Origin: Candidatus Woesearchaeota archaeon
GTDB lineage: Archaea; Nanobdellota; Nanobdellia; Woesearchaeales; UBA10200
Length of the DNA: 18,970 nucleotides
Direction of reading: 5' to 3'
Assembly (NCBI GenBank): GCA_018302185.1
Contig: JAGVZX010000047.1
Location: forward strand, 1 to 18,970
A model generated the notes under the pieces. That model saw nothing but the letters and a program-made list of their open reading frames with translations, was not told the DNA's origin and did no database searches. The translations under genes were made by a program, and so were the position numbers. Shown in pieces: positions 1-6,474 of the stretch (position 1 is its first letter; each line of letters begins with the position of its first letter).

Positions 1-114
1 TTTTCTTTTAACAAATTCTTGATGCTCTTCGTTAATTGTATTCTTATTAATATTACTACTGGTATTATTATTACTCTTACCCTTGTCATTATTATACTCC
101 TTATTTGTCATCAT
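1..114 (-). CDS. Hydrophilic ORF, 3' end cut by the window edge
   Basis: An open frame starts at ATG 114 (or ATG 111) and runs off the left edge after 38 codons. It begins MMTNKEYNND and is very rich in Asn, Ser and Lys (an SNNNTSSN stretch). The start overlaps the last 14 bases of the AbrB-like gene in another frame. A GAGGAG Shine-Dalgarno motif lies about 6 bases upstream of the ATG, inside the 3' end of that gene. The overlap plus ribosome-binding site suggest translational coupling in one operon. No domain is visible in the part present. A competing frame from an internal ATG gives a less plausible Ile/Val-rich peptide. The product cannot be named. Confidence 0.5.
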   Translation of the reverse strand, partial: MMTNKEYNNDKGKSNNNTSSNINKNTINEEHQEFVKRK

Positions 115-364
115 TCAGCTCCTCATTATTATTATTATTATTTAGCTTCTCTTCCTTCAGGTATTTTGGCGCGATAAATTCTTTTTTCAGCACAATATGC
201 CCATTCTCGATATAAACTTTGAAAATATCACCTTTAGAAAAGTTCATAGCTTCAACTATTCCTTTTGGCAATGTTACATTATACTGACTTAGCTTAGTCT
301 CTCTTAATTTGATATAGTTCTGCTTAAGCCTAGTTCCAGCATCTTTTGGTCTTGAAAACTTCAT
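101..364 (-). CDS. AbrB/SpoVT-fold (MazE-like) DNA-binding protein
   Basis: This 87-residue protein has a swapped-hairpin AbrB-type core at about residues 28-61: YNVTLPKGIVEAMNFSKGD, then a beta hairpin VYIENGHIVLKKE. The order of polar strand, LPKGIVEAM helix, 'KGD' turn and two strands is the family signature. Proteins of this fold bind DNA as dimers, as transition-state regulators or as antitoxins. The N-terminal 27 residues are basic (RPKDAGTRLKQN). The C-terminal tail is low complexity, with six consecutive Asn encoded by an AAT/AAC repeat in the genome around 127-144. The start is supported by AAGGT just upstream of ATG 364. It overlaps the next gene by 14 bases. No toxin gene is seen beside it, so a chromosomal regulator is at least as likely as an antitoxin. 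Confidence 0.75.
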   Translation of the reverse strand: MKFSRPKDAGTRLKQNYIKLRETKLSQYNVTLPKGIVEAMNFSKGDIFKVYIENGHIVLKKEFIAPKYLKEEKLNNNNNNEELNDDK

Positions 365-408
365 TTTTTACCTTACATTTTCGTAAAGCGAGTTGATTTC
401 AATTATTC

Positions 409-419
409 ATATATAAATC
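409..419 (-). promoter_or_regulatory. TATA box of the AbrB-like gene
   Basis: The minus strand reads GATTTATATAT about 45-55 bases before ATG 364, which allows a 5' leader of roughly 20 bases containing the AAGGT ribosome-binding site. The rest of 365-575 is AT-rich and shows no gene or clear repeat. Confidence 0.45.
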
Positions 420-575
420 TAAATATCAAATTAAATACTATCTAATATCTAATCAAACATATCATCAAGTATATGGTCAATAATATAAACTTATATATAA
501 AGATTTTGGAATAAAAAACCTCTCTAATCTATACCTACACTTAACAAATGGGAAACCTAATCAGAACTTACTTAT

Positions 576-1409
576 CTATGCAATATTAAACATAACCATC
601 AGCTTCTCTGTCACATAGACTTCAATATATGCAGCGATCACAAGCACAACTAAAGAAAGCCCAAATAATATCAGTGCATCTTGCAATATTCTGGTAAACT
701 CAGGACTTCCAAACTTCTCTCTGAGTGTTGCTTTTGAAATTACTCCTCCAGAGATTGCTGCCAAGAAATAGGAGCTTGCTTCTGTAAACATATGGGGGAA
801 TACTGCACCAAGTGTAACGAACAAATATATCACAGGGTTGCCAGAAACATCTGCTGAATGTTTTGCTACTGCACCAAAAACAGCTCCCCATACAGATGCA
901 TTCCATGTTATGATGAAGATGCTTCCTGCGCCATAGATAAAACTTGCTAAAAAGCAGAATACCAAGACGCGAAAATTATTGGTCAAAATTGAGAAAAATG
1001 TATCATAACTTGCATATGCTTTTCCAGCTAATCCGACAATCGCAAGCTGCTGCTCAAATAATCTGCTTGTTGCAACACTCGGCAATATGACTGCAAACAA
1101 TGCAAATGTCACAAGTATACCCATAAACAAAAAGAAATATACATTGAATAGGTCAATATGGTCCTTAAATAATCCTATCAGATTAAATGTCTGCTCTCTT
1201 GCCTCTTTATTCTCCTCGATAGAAAACAATTTGTTTAAGCTAGGGACAATCAACAAGGATGTAAACGCAACCGCAACTAACGCAGGATCCTCAGGAAACA
1301 AAAAGAGCGCAGAAGCCATGCCTATGATAGAATACGCAAATCCCATGATGAACGCATATCTGGATTTCTGCTGTATCCATTCTGCTGAATATAATTGCTC
1401 TAATACCAT
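576..1409 (-). CDS. SpoIIM/DUF95 family multipass membrane protein
   Basis: About 277 residues with five to six hydrophobic membrane helices. The C-terminal half carries the SpoIIM/DUF95 signature, FPHMFTEASSYFLAAISGG, followed by KATLREKF and a last helix ending in IAAYIEVYVTE; the family has PHG-x-x-E and a terminal 'iEaxvTP'. SpoIIM is needed for engulfment in sporulating Firmicutes. Archaeal members have no known exact role, but the family often neighbours MoxR/DUF58/VWA genes like those from 4412 onward. I choose ATG 1409 (MVLEQLYSAEWI) because GAGGTG lies nine bases before it and related proteins begin MVLE. A GTG at 1421 in the same frame would add four residues but overlaps that ribosome-binding site. 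A TATA box lies at 1464-1475. Confidence 0.82.
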   Translation of the reverse strand: MVLEQLYSAEWIQQKSRYAFIMGFAYSIIGMASALFLFPEDPALVAVAFTSLLIVPSLNKLFSIEENKEAREQTFNLIGLFKDHIDLFNVYFFLFMGILVTFALFAVILPSVATSRLFEQQLAIVGLAGKAYASYDTFFSILTNNFRVLVFCFLASFIYGAGSIFIITWNASVWGAVFGAVAKHSADVSGNPVIYLFVTLGAVFPHMFTEASSYFLAAISGGVISKATLREKFGSPEFTRILQDALILFGLSLVVLVIAAYIEVYVTEKLMVMFNIA

Positions 1410-1463
1410 TAAATCTAACACCTCTTTATCAAAACCTTAACCTGATATGTCAACAATACTCAA

Positions 1464-1475
1464 GAAATATATAAA
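1464..1475 (-). promoter_or_regulatory. TATA box of the SpoIIM-like gene, next to element E1
   Basis: The minus strand reads TTTATATATTTC, about 55-65 bases before ATG 1409, giving a leader of roughly 30 bases. The direct repeat bounding element E1 begins only five bases upstream of it (1481), so the BRE/upstream promoter region is formed by the E1 boundary. Confidence 0.55.
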
Positions 1476-1480
1476 GCTTG

Positions 1481-1727
1481 CTTAAATAGGTATGTGCATA
1501 TCCAGAGCAATGGCGTACGTCGCCAATTTTGCAAACACAATCTACCATTCCTGTCAGAAAGTTTCGGAGATTGCAAGAGAGAAACTTTCAATCTAATAAC
1601 ACAGCAAGTGTTTGCAGGCGACGGTCGAGTGAAGAGCAAAAAACTATGCGAAGTGTGGTTTTTTGCTTTTCGAGACAAGCCATTGCTCTGGCGTAGAAAA
1701 ATCAACTATGCACATACTTAAATAGGT
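1481..1727 (-). repeat. Structured intergenic element E1 (divergent member of the E family)
   Basis: The element is bounded by perfect 11-bp direct repeats CTTAAATAGGT (1481-1491, 1717-1727). Inside these is an inverted repeat GTATGTGCATA/TATGCACATAC (1490-1500/1707-1717). Next comes a perfect 12-bp stem, CCAGAGCAATGG/CCATTGCTCTGG (1502-1513/1680-1691), and inside it CGTCGCC/GGCGACG (1518-1524/1617-1623). After a one-sided AATTT bulge there is TGCAAACAC/GTGTTTGCA (1530-1538/1608-1616). Two local hairpins follow: GAAAGTTTC/GAAACTTTC (1557-1565/1581-1589) and AGCAAAAAAC/GTTTTTTGCT (1635-1644/1658-1667). Read on the minus strand, its leader TATGTGCATAGT is identical to that of E2, and its bulge plus GGCG matches the ATTGGCG of E2 and E3. 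It lacks boxes A and B. It fills the space between glycyl-tRNA synthetase and the SpoIIM gene. ORFs of 75 and 81 codons across it are by-products of the palindromes. Confidence 0.75.
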
Positions 1728-1740
1728 TTATCAAAAACAA

Positions 1741-3327
1741 TTATTTCACCATATTCCCTGCATCCTCAAACTCAATTTCAGAATTAAGCAATCTCCTGAT
1801 AACATCCTTCAGCTCAGCAATCTTTACTCTGATCTGCCTTGTCGTATCTCTATCTCTCACAGTGACTGTCTTATCATTCACTCCATCAAAATCTACTGTG
1901 ATACAATAAGGCGTTCCAGCCTCGTCATTTCTCGCGTAGCGTTTTCCAACTGTGCCGCTGCGGTCATACGCACATACAAACTCTTTTCGCAATAGATCAT
2001 AAACTTTTCTCGCTTCTTCATCCAATTTATTGACAAGCGGAAACACTCCAACTTTCACTGGCGCAAGCATTGGATGCAATCTTAACACAACATTCTCCCT
2101 TGCAGGATCATACGAATACGCGTCAAATAAAAACGCTAGCATCGCTCTCTCAACACCTTGTGAAGGCTCTGCTGCAACATAAGGCACTACTTTCTGCTTG
2201 CTCTCTTCATCATATACTGCAACATCTTTCTGTGAAACTTTTATATGCTGTGTCAGGTCAAAAGTTGTCCTGTCTGCATTGCCGTGTATCTCTTTCCATC
2301 CGAACGGAAACTTATACTCAATATCAAAACATGCTCCTGCGTAATGAGCTAGCTCTTCTTTTTTATGCTGTCTGATACGCAAATTCTCAGGCTTTATTCC
2401 TAAATCCAAAAACCATTTATACATTGCTCCAAGCCAATATGCATGCCATTTGCTTGTAAATTTTGTGCCAATTATGCCAAACGTAACCTGCTCTACATCT
2501 TTTCCTTTTTCCTGGGCATATCCACTTAGAATATTTGCCTTAACATCTTTAATCTCATTAAACATCTTATCAGGGCATTCATTTATCTTTTGTGGATGCA
2601 CAAAAAATTCTATCTCCATCTGCTCAAACTCTCTGCTTCTGAAAAGAAATTCCCTTGGGGAGATCTCATTCCTGAATGCTTTGCCTATCTGTGCGATTCC
2701 AAAAGGAAGTTTAGCTCTTGCATTCTCCATGACCAATTTAAAGTCTGCAAATATCAGCTGCGCAGTCTCTGGCCTTAGATATGCAGTGTTGCTCTTATCT
2801 TTGCTGGGTCCAACCTGTGTCTCAAACATAAGATTAAAATCATTTGCCTCTTCAAAGCTGCTTTTGCACTTTGGGCAAGTAAGGTTATTCTCAGAAACTT
2901 TTTTATTCACTTCATTTGCTTTAATTCCCTCTAATTTTATCCCTAATTTCTCCTCTAGAAATGTATCTGCCCTTACTTTCTCCTTGCACTTTCCGTTGCT
3001 GCACTGCAATATGATGTCTGCAAAACAATCAACATGCCCAGACGCTTTCCATACATTAGGGTGGGTGATTATTGCGCCATCCAATCCTACAACATCCTCT
3101 CTGCTCTGCACAAAAGTCTTCCACCAGCTATTTTTGATGTTATTCTTCAGCTCAACTCCCAAGCTTCCAAAATCAAAGAATCCAGATAAGCTTCCGTAAA
3201 TATCACCTGAAGGATAGACAAATCCTCTTCTTTTGCAGAATGCTGCCATCTCTTCTACATTAAGCTGAGATTTTGGAGTTTCTTTAGAAGCTTCACTTAT
3301 CTTTTTCACATCATTTTTTTCTTCCAT
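1741..3327 (-). CDS. glyS: Glycyl-tRNA synthetase, archaeal/eukaryotic dimeric type
   Basis: A complete 528-residue class II aminoacyl-tRNA synthetase that charges tRNA-Gly with glycine using ATP. Visible parts are the N-terminal CKRRGFVYPSGDIYG segment (31-44), the insertion with two Cys pairs likely binding zinc (C109/C114 and C151/C154), and RPETAQ (185-190). Motif 2 is FRNEISPREFLFRSREFEQ (218-236), with HGNADRTTFDLTQH (348-361) and the motif 3 region GVERAMLAFLFDAY (391-404). The anticodon-binding domain runs from about 424 (KVGVFPLVNKLD) through TVTVRDRDTTRQIRV. Length and architecture match the homodimeric family of archaea and eukaryotes, not the bacterial alpha2beta2 enzyme. A TATA box lies about 24-35 bases before the ATG, so the message is probably leaderless. 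It stands alone, flanked by E1 downstream and E2 upstream. Confidence 0.97.
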   Translation of the reverse strand: MEEKNDVKKISEASKETPKSQLNVEEMAAFCKRRGFVYPSGDIYGSLSGFFDFGSLGVELKNNIKNSWWKTFVQSREDVVGLDGAIITHPNVWKASGHVDCFADIILQCSNGKCKEKVRADTFLEEKLGIKLEGIKANEVNKKVSENNLTCPKCKSSFEEANDFNLMFETQVGPSKDKSNTAYLRPETAQLIFADFKLVMENARAKLPFGIAQIGKAFRNEISPREFLFRSREFEQMEIEFFVHPQKINECPDKMFNEIKDVKANILSGYAQEKGKDVEQVTFGIIGTKFTSKWHAYWLGAMYKWFLDLGIKPENLRIRQHKKEELAHYAGACFDIEYKFPFGWKEIHGNADRTTFDLTQHIKVSQKDVAVYDEESKQKVVPYVAAEPSQGVERAMLAFLFDAYSYDPARENVVLRLHPMLAPVKVGVFPLVNKLDEEARKVYDLLRKEFVCAYDRSGTVGKRYARNDEAGTPYCITVDFDGVNDKTVTVRDRDTTRQIRVKIAELKDVIRRLLNSEIEFEDAGNMVK

Positions 3328-3350
3328 ATTACACTTCAGATAAAATAGTG

Positions 3351-3362
3351 ATTTATATATTT
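3351..3362 (-). promoter_or_regulatory. TATA box of glycyl-tRNA synthetase (leaderless)
   Basis: The minus strand reads AAATATATAAAT centred about 29 bases before ATG 3327. Archaeal transcription starts about 25 bases after the TATA box, so the mRNA would begin at or next to the start codon. No Shine-Dalgarno motif is seen, which fits. Confidence 0.6.
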
Positions 3363-3415
3363 ATTGAAAGTTTAATGCATAATTCATGACTAATAATTTA
3401 TTTGTCTATTTCTTC

Positions 3416-3655
3416 CAATCCCATATGTGCATAGTAAAAATTCACGAAGCAGCTGCCGCAGTTGGCACTGGCTTTTATCGTAACTAAGTTGCTCCTCCTC
3501 TACGTTTAGGGAAGTAGCTTTGTAATGAGGTAAATCATTTCATATTTTTATCGCTTAGTCAATAGTTGGCATTGCCCGTCGCAACTTAAAATAGGTATCT
3601 CTTATCTGTGCCAACTAAATTGGCGGCAGCTGCCATACACATTTCAATCCCATAT
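3416..3655 (+). repeat. Structured intergenic element E2
   Basis: Bounded by 11-bp direct repeats CAATCCCATAT (3416-3426, 3645-3655). A leader TATGTGCATAGT is followed by a long stem. The outer helix is GCAGCTGCCGC/GCGGCAGCTGC (3449-3459/3623-3633) and the inner helix GTTGGCAC/GTGCCAAC (3461-3468/3608-3615). Seven unpaired bases (TAAATTG, 3616-3622) sit only on the 3' side. Inside lie box A GTTGCTCCTCCTCTAC (3488-3503), GGTAAATCATTTCAT (3529-3543) and box B CATTGCCCGTCGCAACTT (3570-3587). AAGTTGC of box A can pair with GCAACTT of box B. It occupies most of the 378-bp gap between glycyl-tRNA synthetase and the Cys-rich gene. Its 3' end lies three bases upstream of that gene's TATA box. No coding potential is seen. 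Confidence 0.85.
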
Positions 3656-3658
3656 ACG

Positions 3659-3667
3659 TTTATATAC
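3659..3667 (+). promoter_or_regulatory. TATA box of the Cys-rich membrane protein gene
   Basis: TTTATATAC lies about 45-53 bases before the TTG start at 3712, predicting a leader of about 25 bases that carries GAGG. It directly follows the right boundary of element E2, so E2 defines the sequence upstream of this promoter. Confidence 0.55.
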
Positions 3668-3711
3668 TTACTCTTCTTTACTTAACTTAAATCAAAAAAG
3701 AGGCGTTGCTT

Positions 3712-4350
3712 TTGAAAAGAAAAAATAATCTGACAATATTAATCGGTGCTGTAATTGTATTAGCCATCCTATTTATATTGAGCATTTATTCTAAGAATTA
3801 TTCCGATGACTTATCTTATGGGCAAGCTCTTTTAAAAGATGATGCTCGAAGTGATCAATCAGATAATGTACAACTGCCTGGTGTTTCTCAGCCACCTGAA
3901 CTTTCTGCAGAGGATATTAAGCAAAAACCATTTCCTGGGTTAGAGTCTTCAGCTAATCCAAACTCCGAAACTTTAGCATCAGATTCTTCTAATCCAGTTA
4001 CCGCACCATCATCAGACTCTTCTACCTTACCTCCTGGACGATGCAAATCTGGCTATACAGATACATACCGTTGCTCAGGAAATAAGATTTTGCGAGAAAC
4101 AATTGACAGTTATTGCAAGCAAGCATGGCAAGCCTGGAAAACATGTGACTATGGCTGTGCAAACAGTACATGCATAGAGCCAGATGGGATCACTTTATGC
4201 AGCTCAGGATTTACAGATAAATATCAATGTGAAAGCCAGGAAAGCCAGAGAGAATACAAGAATAAAGCATGCAAGACAAGCTGGTTAAAAGATCAGCTAT
4301 GCTTATATGGCTGCAATCAGGCAACAGGCAGGTGCAATTCAGCACCATAG
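3712..4350 (+). CDS. Membrane-anchored protein with two six-Cys repeats
   Basis: About 212 residues. One hydrophobic helix near the N-terminus (LTILIGAVIVLAILFILSIY) acts as an uncleaved signal anchor. A Ser/Pro/Asp-rich linker of about 70 residues follows, then two tandem copies of a 44-46 residue module. Each module reads C-x-SG[YF]TD-x-Y-x-C ... C ... C-x-YGC ... C, with Cys spacings 10-14-10-4-5 and 10-14-10-4-7. The globular part should face outside, with disulfides. I do not know a named family or function; similar small Cys modules are seen in surface proteins of small archaea. TTG 3712 is preferred because GAGG lies eight bases upstream; an in-frame TTG at 3706 is also possible. It is convergent with the DUF58 gene, and the 61-bp gap is T-rich on both strands. 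Confidence 0.7.
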   Translation: MKRKNNLTILIGAVIVLAILFILSIYSKNYSDDLSYGQALLKDDARSDQSDNVQLPGVSQPPELSAEDIKQKPFPGLESSANPNSETLASDSSNPVTAPSSDSSTLPPGRCKSGYTDTYRCSGNKILRETIDSYCKQAWQAWKTCDYGCANSTCIEPDGITLCSSGFTDKYQCESQESQREYKNKACKTSWLKDQLCLYGCNQATGRCNSAP

Positions 4351-4411
4351 AATTATTTTTTCTGATTATTATAACTATAATTATTTAAAACATATTTTAT
4401 CTATTCTAAAT

Positions 4412-5278
4412 TTATCTCTGGAAATACCTTGACATCAAAACTTCAAAGAACGTATCAAATATCGGCTTATCATTTGATGCGATAAAGAACTTTGCATTCA
4501 TCTGATCGCAGATCTTTTTTATTTTTGCCTGGTGCTCGTTGAGCTGTTTAAGATAAGTCTTTCTTAATGATGGCGAGATAAAAGTTTTCACAACTTGCTT
4601 TGTCTCAAGATCTTGCAGCTTATACTCTCCTTCCAAGCTTAAATCTCTTTCTGTCTTATCAAGCACCTGTATCAATACTATTTCATGCCCTTTTAATCTT
4701 GCAAGCGAATTCTTTATCTCGCTTAAGTCATACAGAAAATCAGATATGACTATGATCATTGATTTTGAGCTAATCTTATTCTTATATTTAGCCATACTCT
4801 CTTCGAATTTTGTTGCTCCTACTGGCTTTCTGTCATTAAGGTAAGCCACTATACCAGCAAGCTGTTTAGCGCCTTTTTTTGGGCTGAACAGATCCAATTT
4901 TTCGCTGAATGTGCTTAATACAAACCTTTCATTATCCTTTGTTGCCATGTATGCAAAACCGATGCCTAGCATAGATGCATAATCGCTCTTGCTTGTCGGC
5001 TTTCCAAAGTTCATGCTTGCGCTGAAGTCAACAATTATATGGATAGTAAGGTTTCTTTCCTCTTCATATCTCTTGACATAATACTTATCAGTTCGCGCAA
5101 ATACTCTCCAGTCGATCTTCCTGAAATCATCTCCCATTGCATATTGCGTATGGTCTTTGAAAAGAAGTCCCTGCCCGATCATTGTAGATCTTCGTTCTCC
5201 TGTATAACTAGAAGTTATCCTTTTCTGCAGGATCAAGCTGAACCTGTTCAATTGCCTTAGGAAGTCTGTATCGATCAT
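4412..5278 (-). CDS. DUF58 protein with VWA-like metal site
   Basis: A complete 288-residue soluble protein. Residues 43-75 carry the DUF58 hallmark, HTQYAMGDDFRKIDWRVFAR followed by VKRYEEERN (family pattern: Y-x-x-GD-x-R-x-IDW-x-x-x-AR ... +E-x-ER). Next comes a VWA-type Rossmann core with a MIDAS start DFSASM (84-89) and a later IIVISDFLYD strand. DUF58 proteins are the usual partners of MoxR AAA+ ATPases, probably as metal-dependent adaptors; the exact substrate is unknown. The broken MoxR gene lies 101 bases upstream on the same strand. A/T-rich TATA-like motifs at 5295-5310 sit 17-32 bases before the ATG and there is no Shine-Dalgarno motif, so the gene may have its own leaderless promoter and survive loss of MoxR. 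Confidence 0.9.
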   Translation of the reverse strand: MIDTDFLRQLNRFSLILQKRITSSYTGERRSTMIGQGLLFKDHTQYAMGDDFRKIDWRVFARTDKYYVKRYEEERNLTIHIIVDFSASMNFGKPTSKSDYASMLGIGFAYMATKDNERFVLSTFSEKLDLFSPKKGAKQLAGIVAYLNDRKPVGATKFEESMAKYKNKISSKSMIIVISDFLYDLSEIKNSLARLKGHEIVLIQVLDKTERDLSLEGEYKLQDLETKQVVKTFISPSLRKTYLKQLNEHQAKIKKICDQMNAKFFIASNDKPIFDTFFEVLMSRYFQR

Positions 5279-5294
5279 TTTTAGGATTATATTA

Positions 5295-5310
5295 TTTTAT
5301 AGTTTTATAT
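5295..5310 (-). promoter_or_regulatory. TATA-like motifs before the DUF58 gene
   Basis: The minus strand has two overlapping TATAAAA-type motifs 17-32 bases before ATG 5278. This spacing fits a leaderless transcript. The region is generally AT-rich, so this is tentative. Confidence 0.35.
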
Positions 5311-5379
5311 TGTGGTTTATTGATCGGTTATCATAAGAATAAAAATGAATAAAAACAAAAATTTTGGTTATTACACCAA

Positions 5380-6203
5380 TCACAGCAGCTCTTTAATCAC
5401 ATCATCTTCGCTGAGGTTCTTTCTCTGCGCTTCAAAGTTCAGGACTATCCTATGCCTTAATACAGGGAATGCCATCTCTTTTATATCTTCCTTGCTGACA
5501 AATTTTCTGCCCTCTATAAGCGCCTTAGCTTTTGCTGCCATGACAATTGCGATGCTTGCTCTTGGAGATGCTCCATATTCAATTAGGTCTTTTCTCTGTC
5601 TTGTTGCTGTTACAACTTTTACTGCGTATTTTTTTATGTCATTTGCTATAGGAACTTGTTTAGTGTAAGTCTGCAATCTTGCAATATGCTCTTTCTTAAC
5701 TATTGCCCTTAAGTTAAACTGCCCTGTGCCTTCTGCAAACCTGTCAACAATCTCAAGCTCTTCTTCAAAGCTAGGATAATCTAATTTTATCTTAAGCAAA
5801 AATCTGTCTTGCTGGGCTTCTGGTAATGGATATGTTCCTTCCTGCTCGATCGGGTTCTGCGTAGCTAAAATAAAGAACGGCTCCTCTAATTTGAAAGTCT
5901 TATTTCCTACAGTAACTTGCTTCTCCTGCATCGCTTCCAATAAAGCTGCCTGTGTCTTTGGCGTTGCACGATTTATTTCATCTGCTAGTACAATATTTGC
6001 AAAAATCGGTCCTCCATTATTTCAGCAAGTGTTTTGATAGTTAATGTTTTTGCAAGTCCAGGCACGCTTTCCAGCAATGCATTTCCGTTGCACATGATCG
6101 CAACAAGAACCTGTTTCATGACTTCCTGCTGGCCAACAACTACTTTGCCCAGTTCCTTAAACACATCTTGAAAATCTTTTCCTATTGTTGTTAAGCTTGA
6201 CAT
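5380..6203 (-). pseudogene. MoxR-family AAA+ ATPase, disrupted by internal deletion and frameshift
   Basis: Two pieces of one MoxR protein lie in different frames. The N-terminal piece (ATG 6203, good GGTGA ribosome-binding site) reads MSSLTTIGKDFQDVFKELGK..., includes the Walker A region ESVPGLAKT, and is normal to TLAEIME before stopping at 5985. The second frame resumes around 6010 with GPIFANIVLADEINRATPKT (Walker B ADEIN) and is normal through sensor 1 (ATQNPIEQEGTYPLPEAQQD) to the end. Intact MoxR proteins have about 33-38 residues between these points (around '...IQFTPDLLPSDITG...'). Those residues are absent, so this is a deletion of roughly 100-115 bases, not a simple slip. The first Gly of the usual GVPGLAKT P-loop is Ser. 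It could be a real pseudogene, a variant in part of the population, or an assembly error. It sits between the three-helix membrane protein and DUF58 genes. Confidence 0.85.
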
Positions 6204-6367
6204 ATTCTCACCGCTTTTTTTTGCTGCTAATTTATTTTTTAATTATTTATTCCTGCTTTTTACAGCATGATCATGATTTATCTTATTTTTTAATTATTAA
6301 TCTTTATCTTATTTATAAATCCATTGCTCAAAATGCCATATTATCTAATTTTAAATCAATATTATTC

Positions 6368-6474
6368 ATGTTATCTTGTCAAATAAACTTTTTAAAAAAG
6401 TTTAATCAAAATTGGTCAGTTTCGCTTTGCTCAACTGCCCTAGTCTGTATTTCTTTTTATGTTATCTTGTCAAA
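6368..6474 (-). mobile_element. Small insertion S-B with 16-bp duplication of a gene end
   Basis: ATGTTATCTTGTCAAA occurs at 6368-6383 and 6459-6474, around a 75-bp insert. The right copy is the last five codons plus the first stop-codon base of the upstream membrane-protein gene (minus strand). In the present gene the stop is TAA, using AA from the insert; in the downstream copy the same frame would end in TGA. This is what an insertion splitting the stop codon would leave. The insert carries the S core (minus strand of 6414-6438): GCAGTTGAGC, AA, AGCGAAACTGACC. The same core, with GT in place of AA, occurs in the insertion after tRNA-Lys. The neighbouring sequence 6204-6367 is AT-rich and holds another 16-bp direct repeat (TTATTTTTTAATTATT at 6232 and 6283) but no gene. 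Confidence 0.6.

Noticed and set aside
1460..1721. Two overlapping ORFs (81 codons minus, 75 codons plus) in the gap before glycyl-tRNA synthetase
   Set aside because: They lie inside the palindromic element E1, have no ribosome-binding site and no recognisable domain, and mirror each other because of the inverted repeats.
2450..3199. Long plus-strand ORF of 249 codons
   Set aside because: It is antisense to the glycyl-tRNA synthetase gene, with unusual composition and no start signals. Other long antisense frames in the VWA genes are rejected for the same reason.
5985..6060. Programmed frameshift in the MoxR gene
   Set aside because: Both frames are good MoxR sequence, but a frameshift alone cannot supply the roughly 35 missing residues; a deletion is required.
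6232..6298. 16-bp direct repeat TTATTTTTTAATTATT as a target duplication
   Set aside because: It is pure A/T in a highly AT-rich gap, so chance or slippage is enough to explain it, and the 35 bases between the copies carry no known element.
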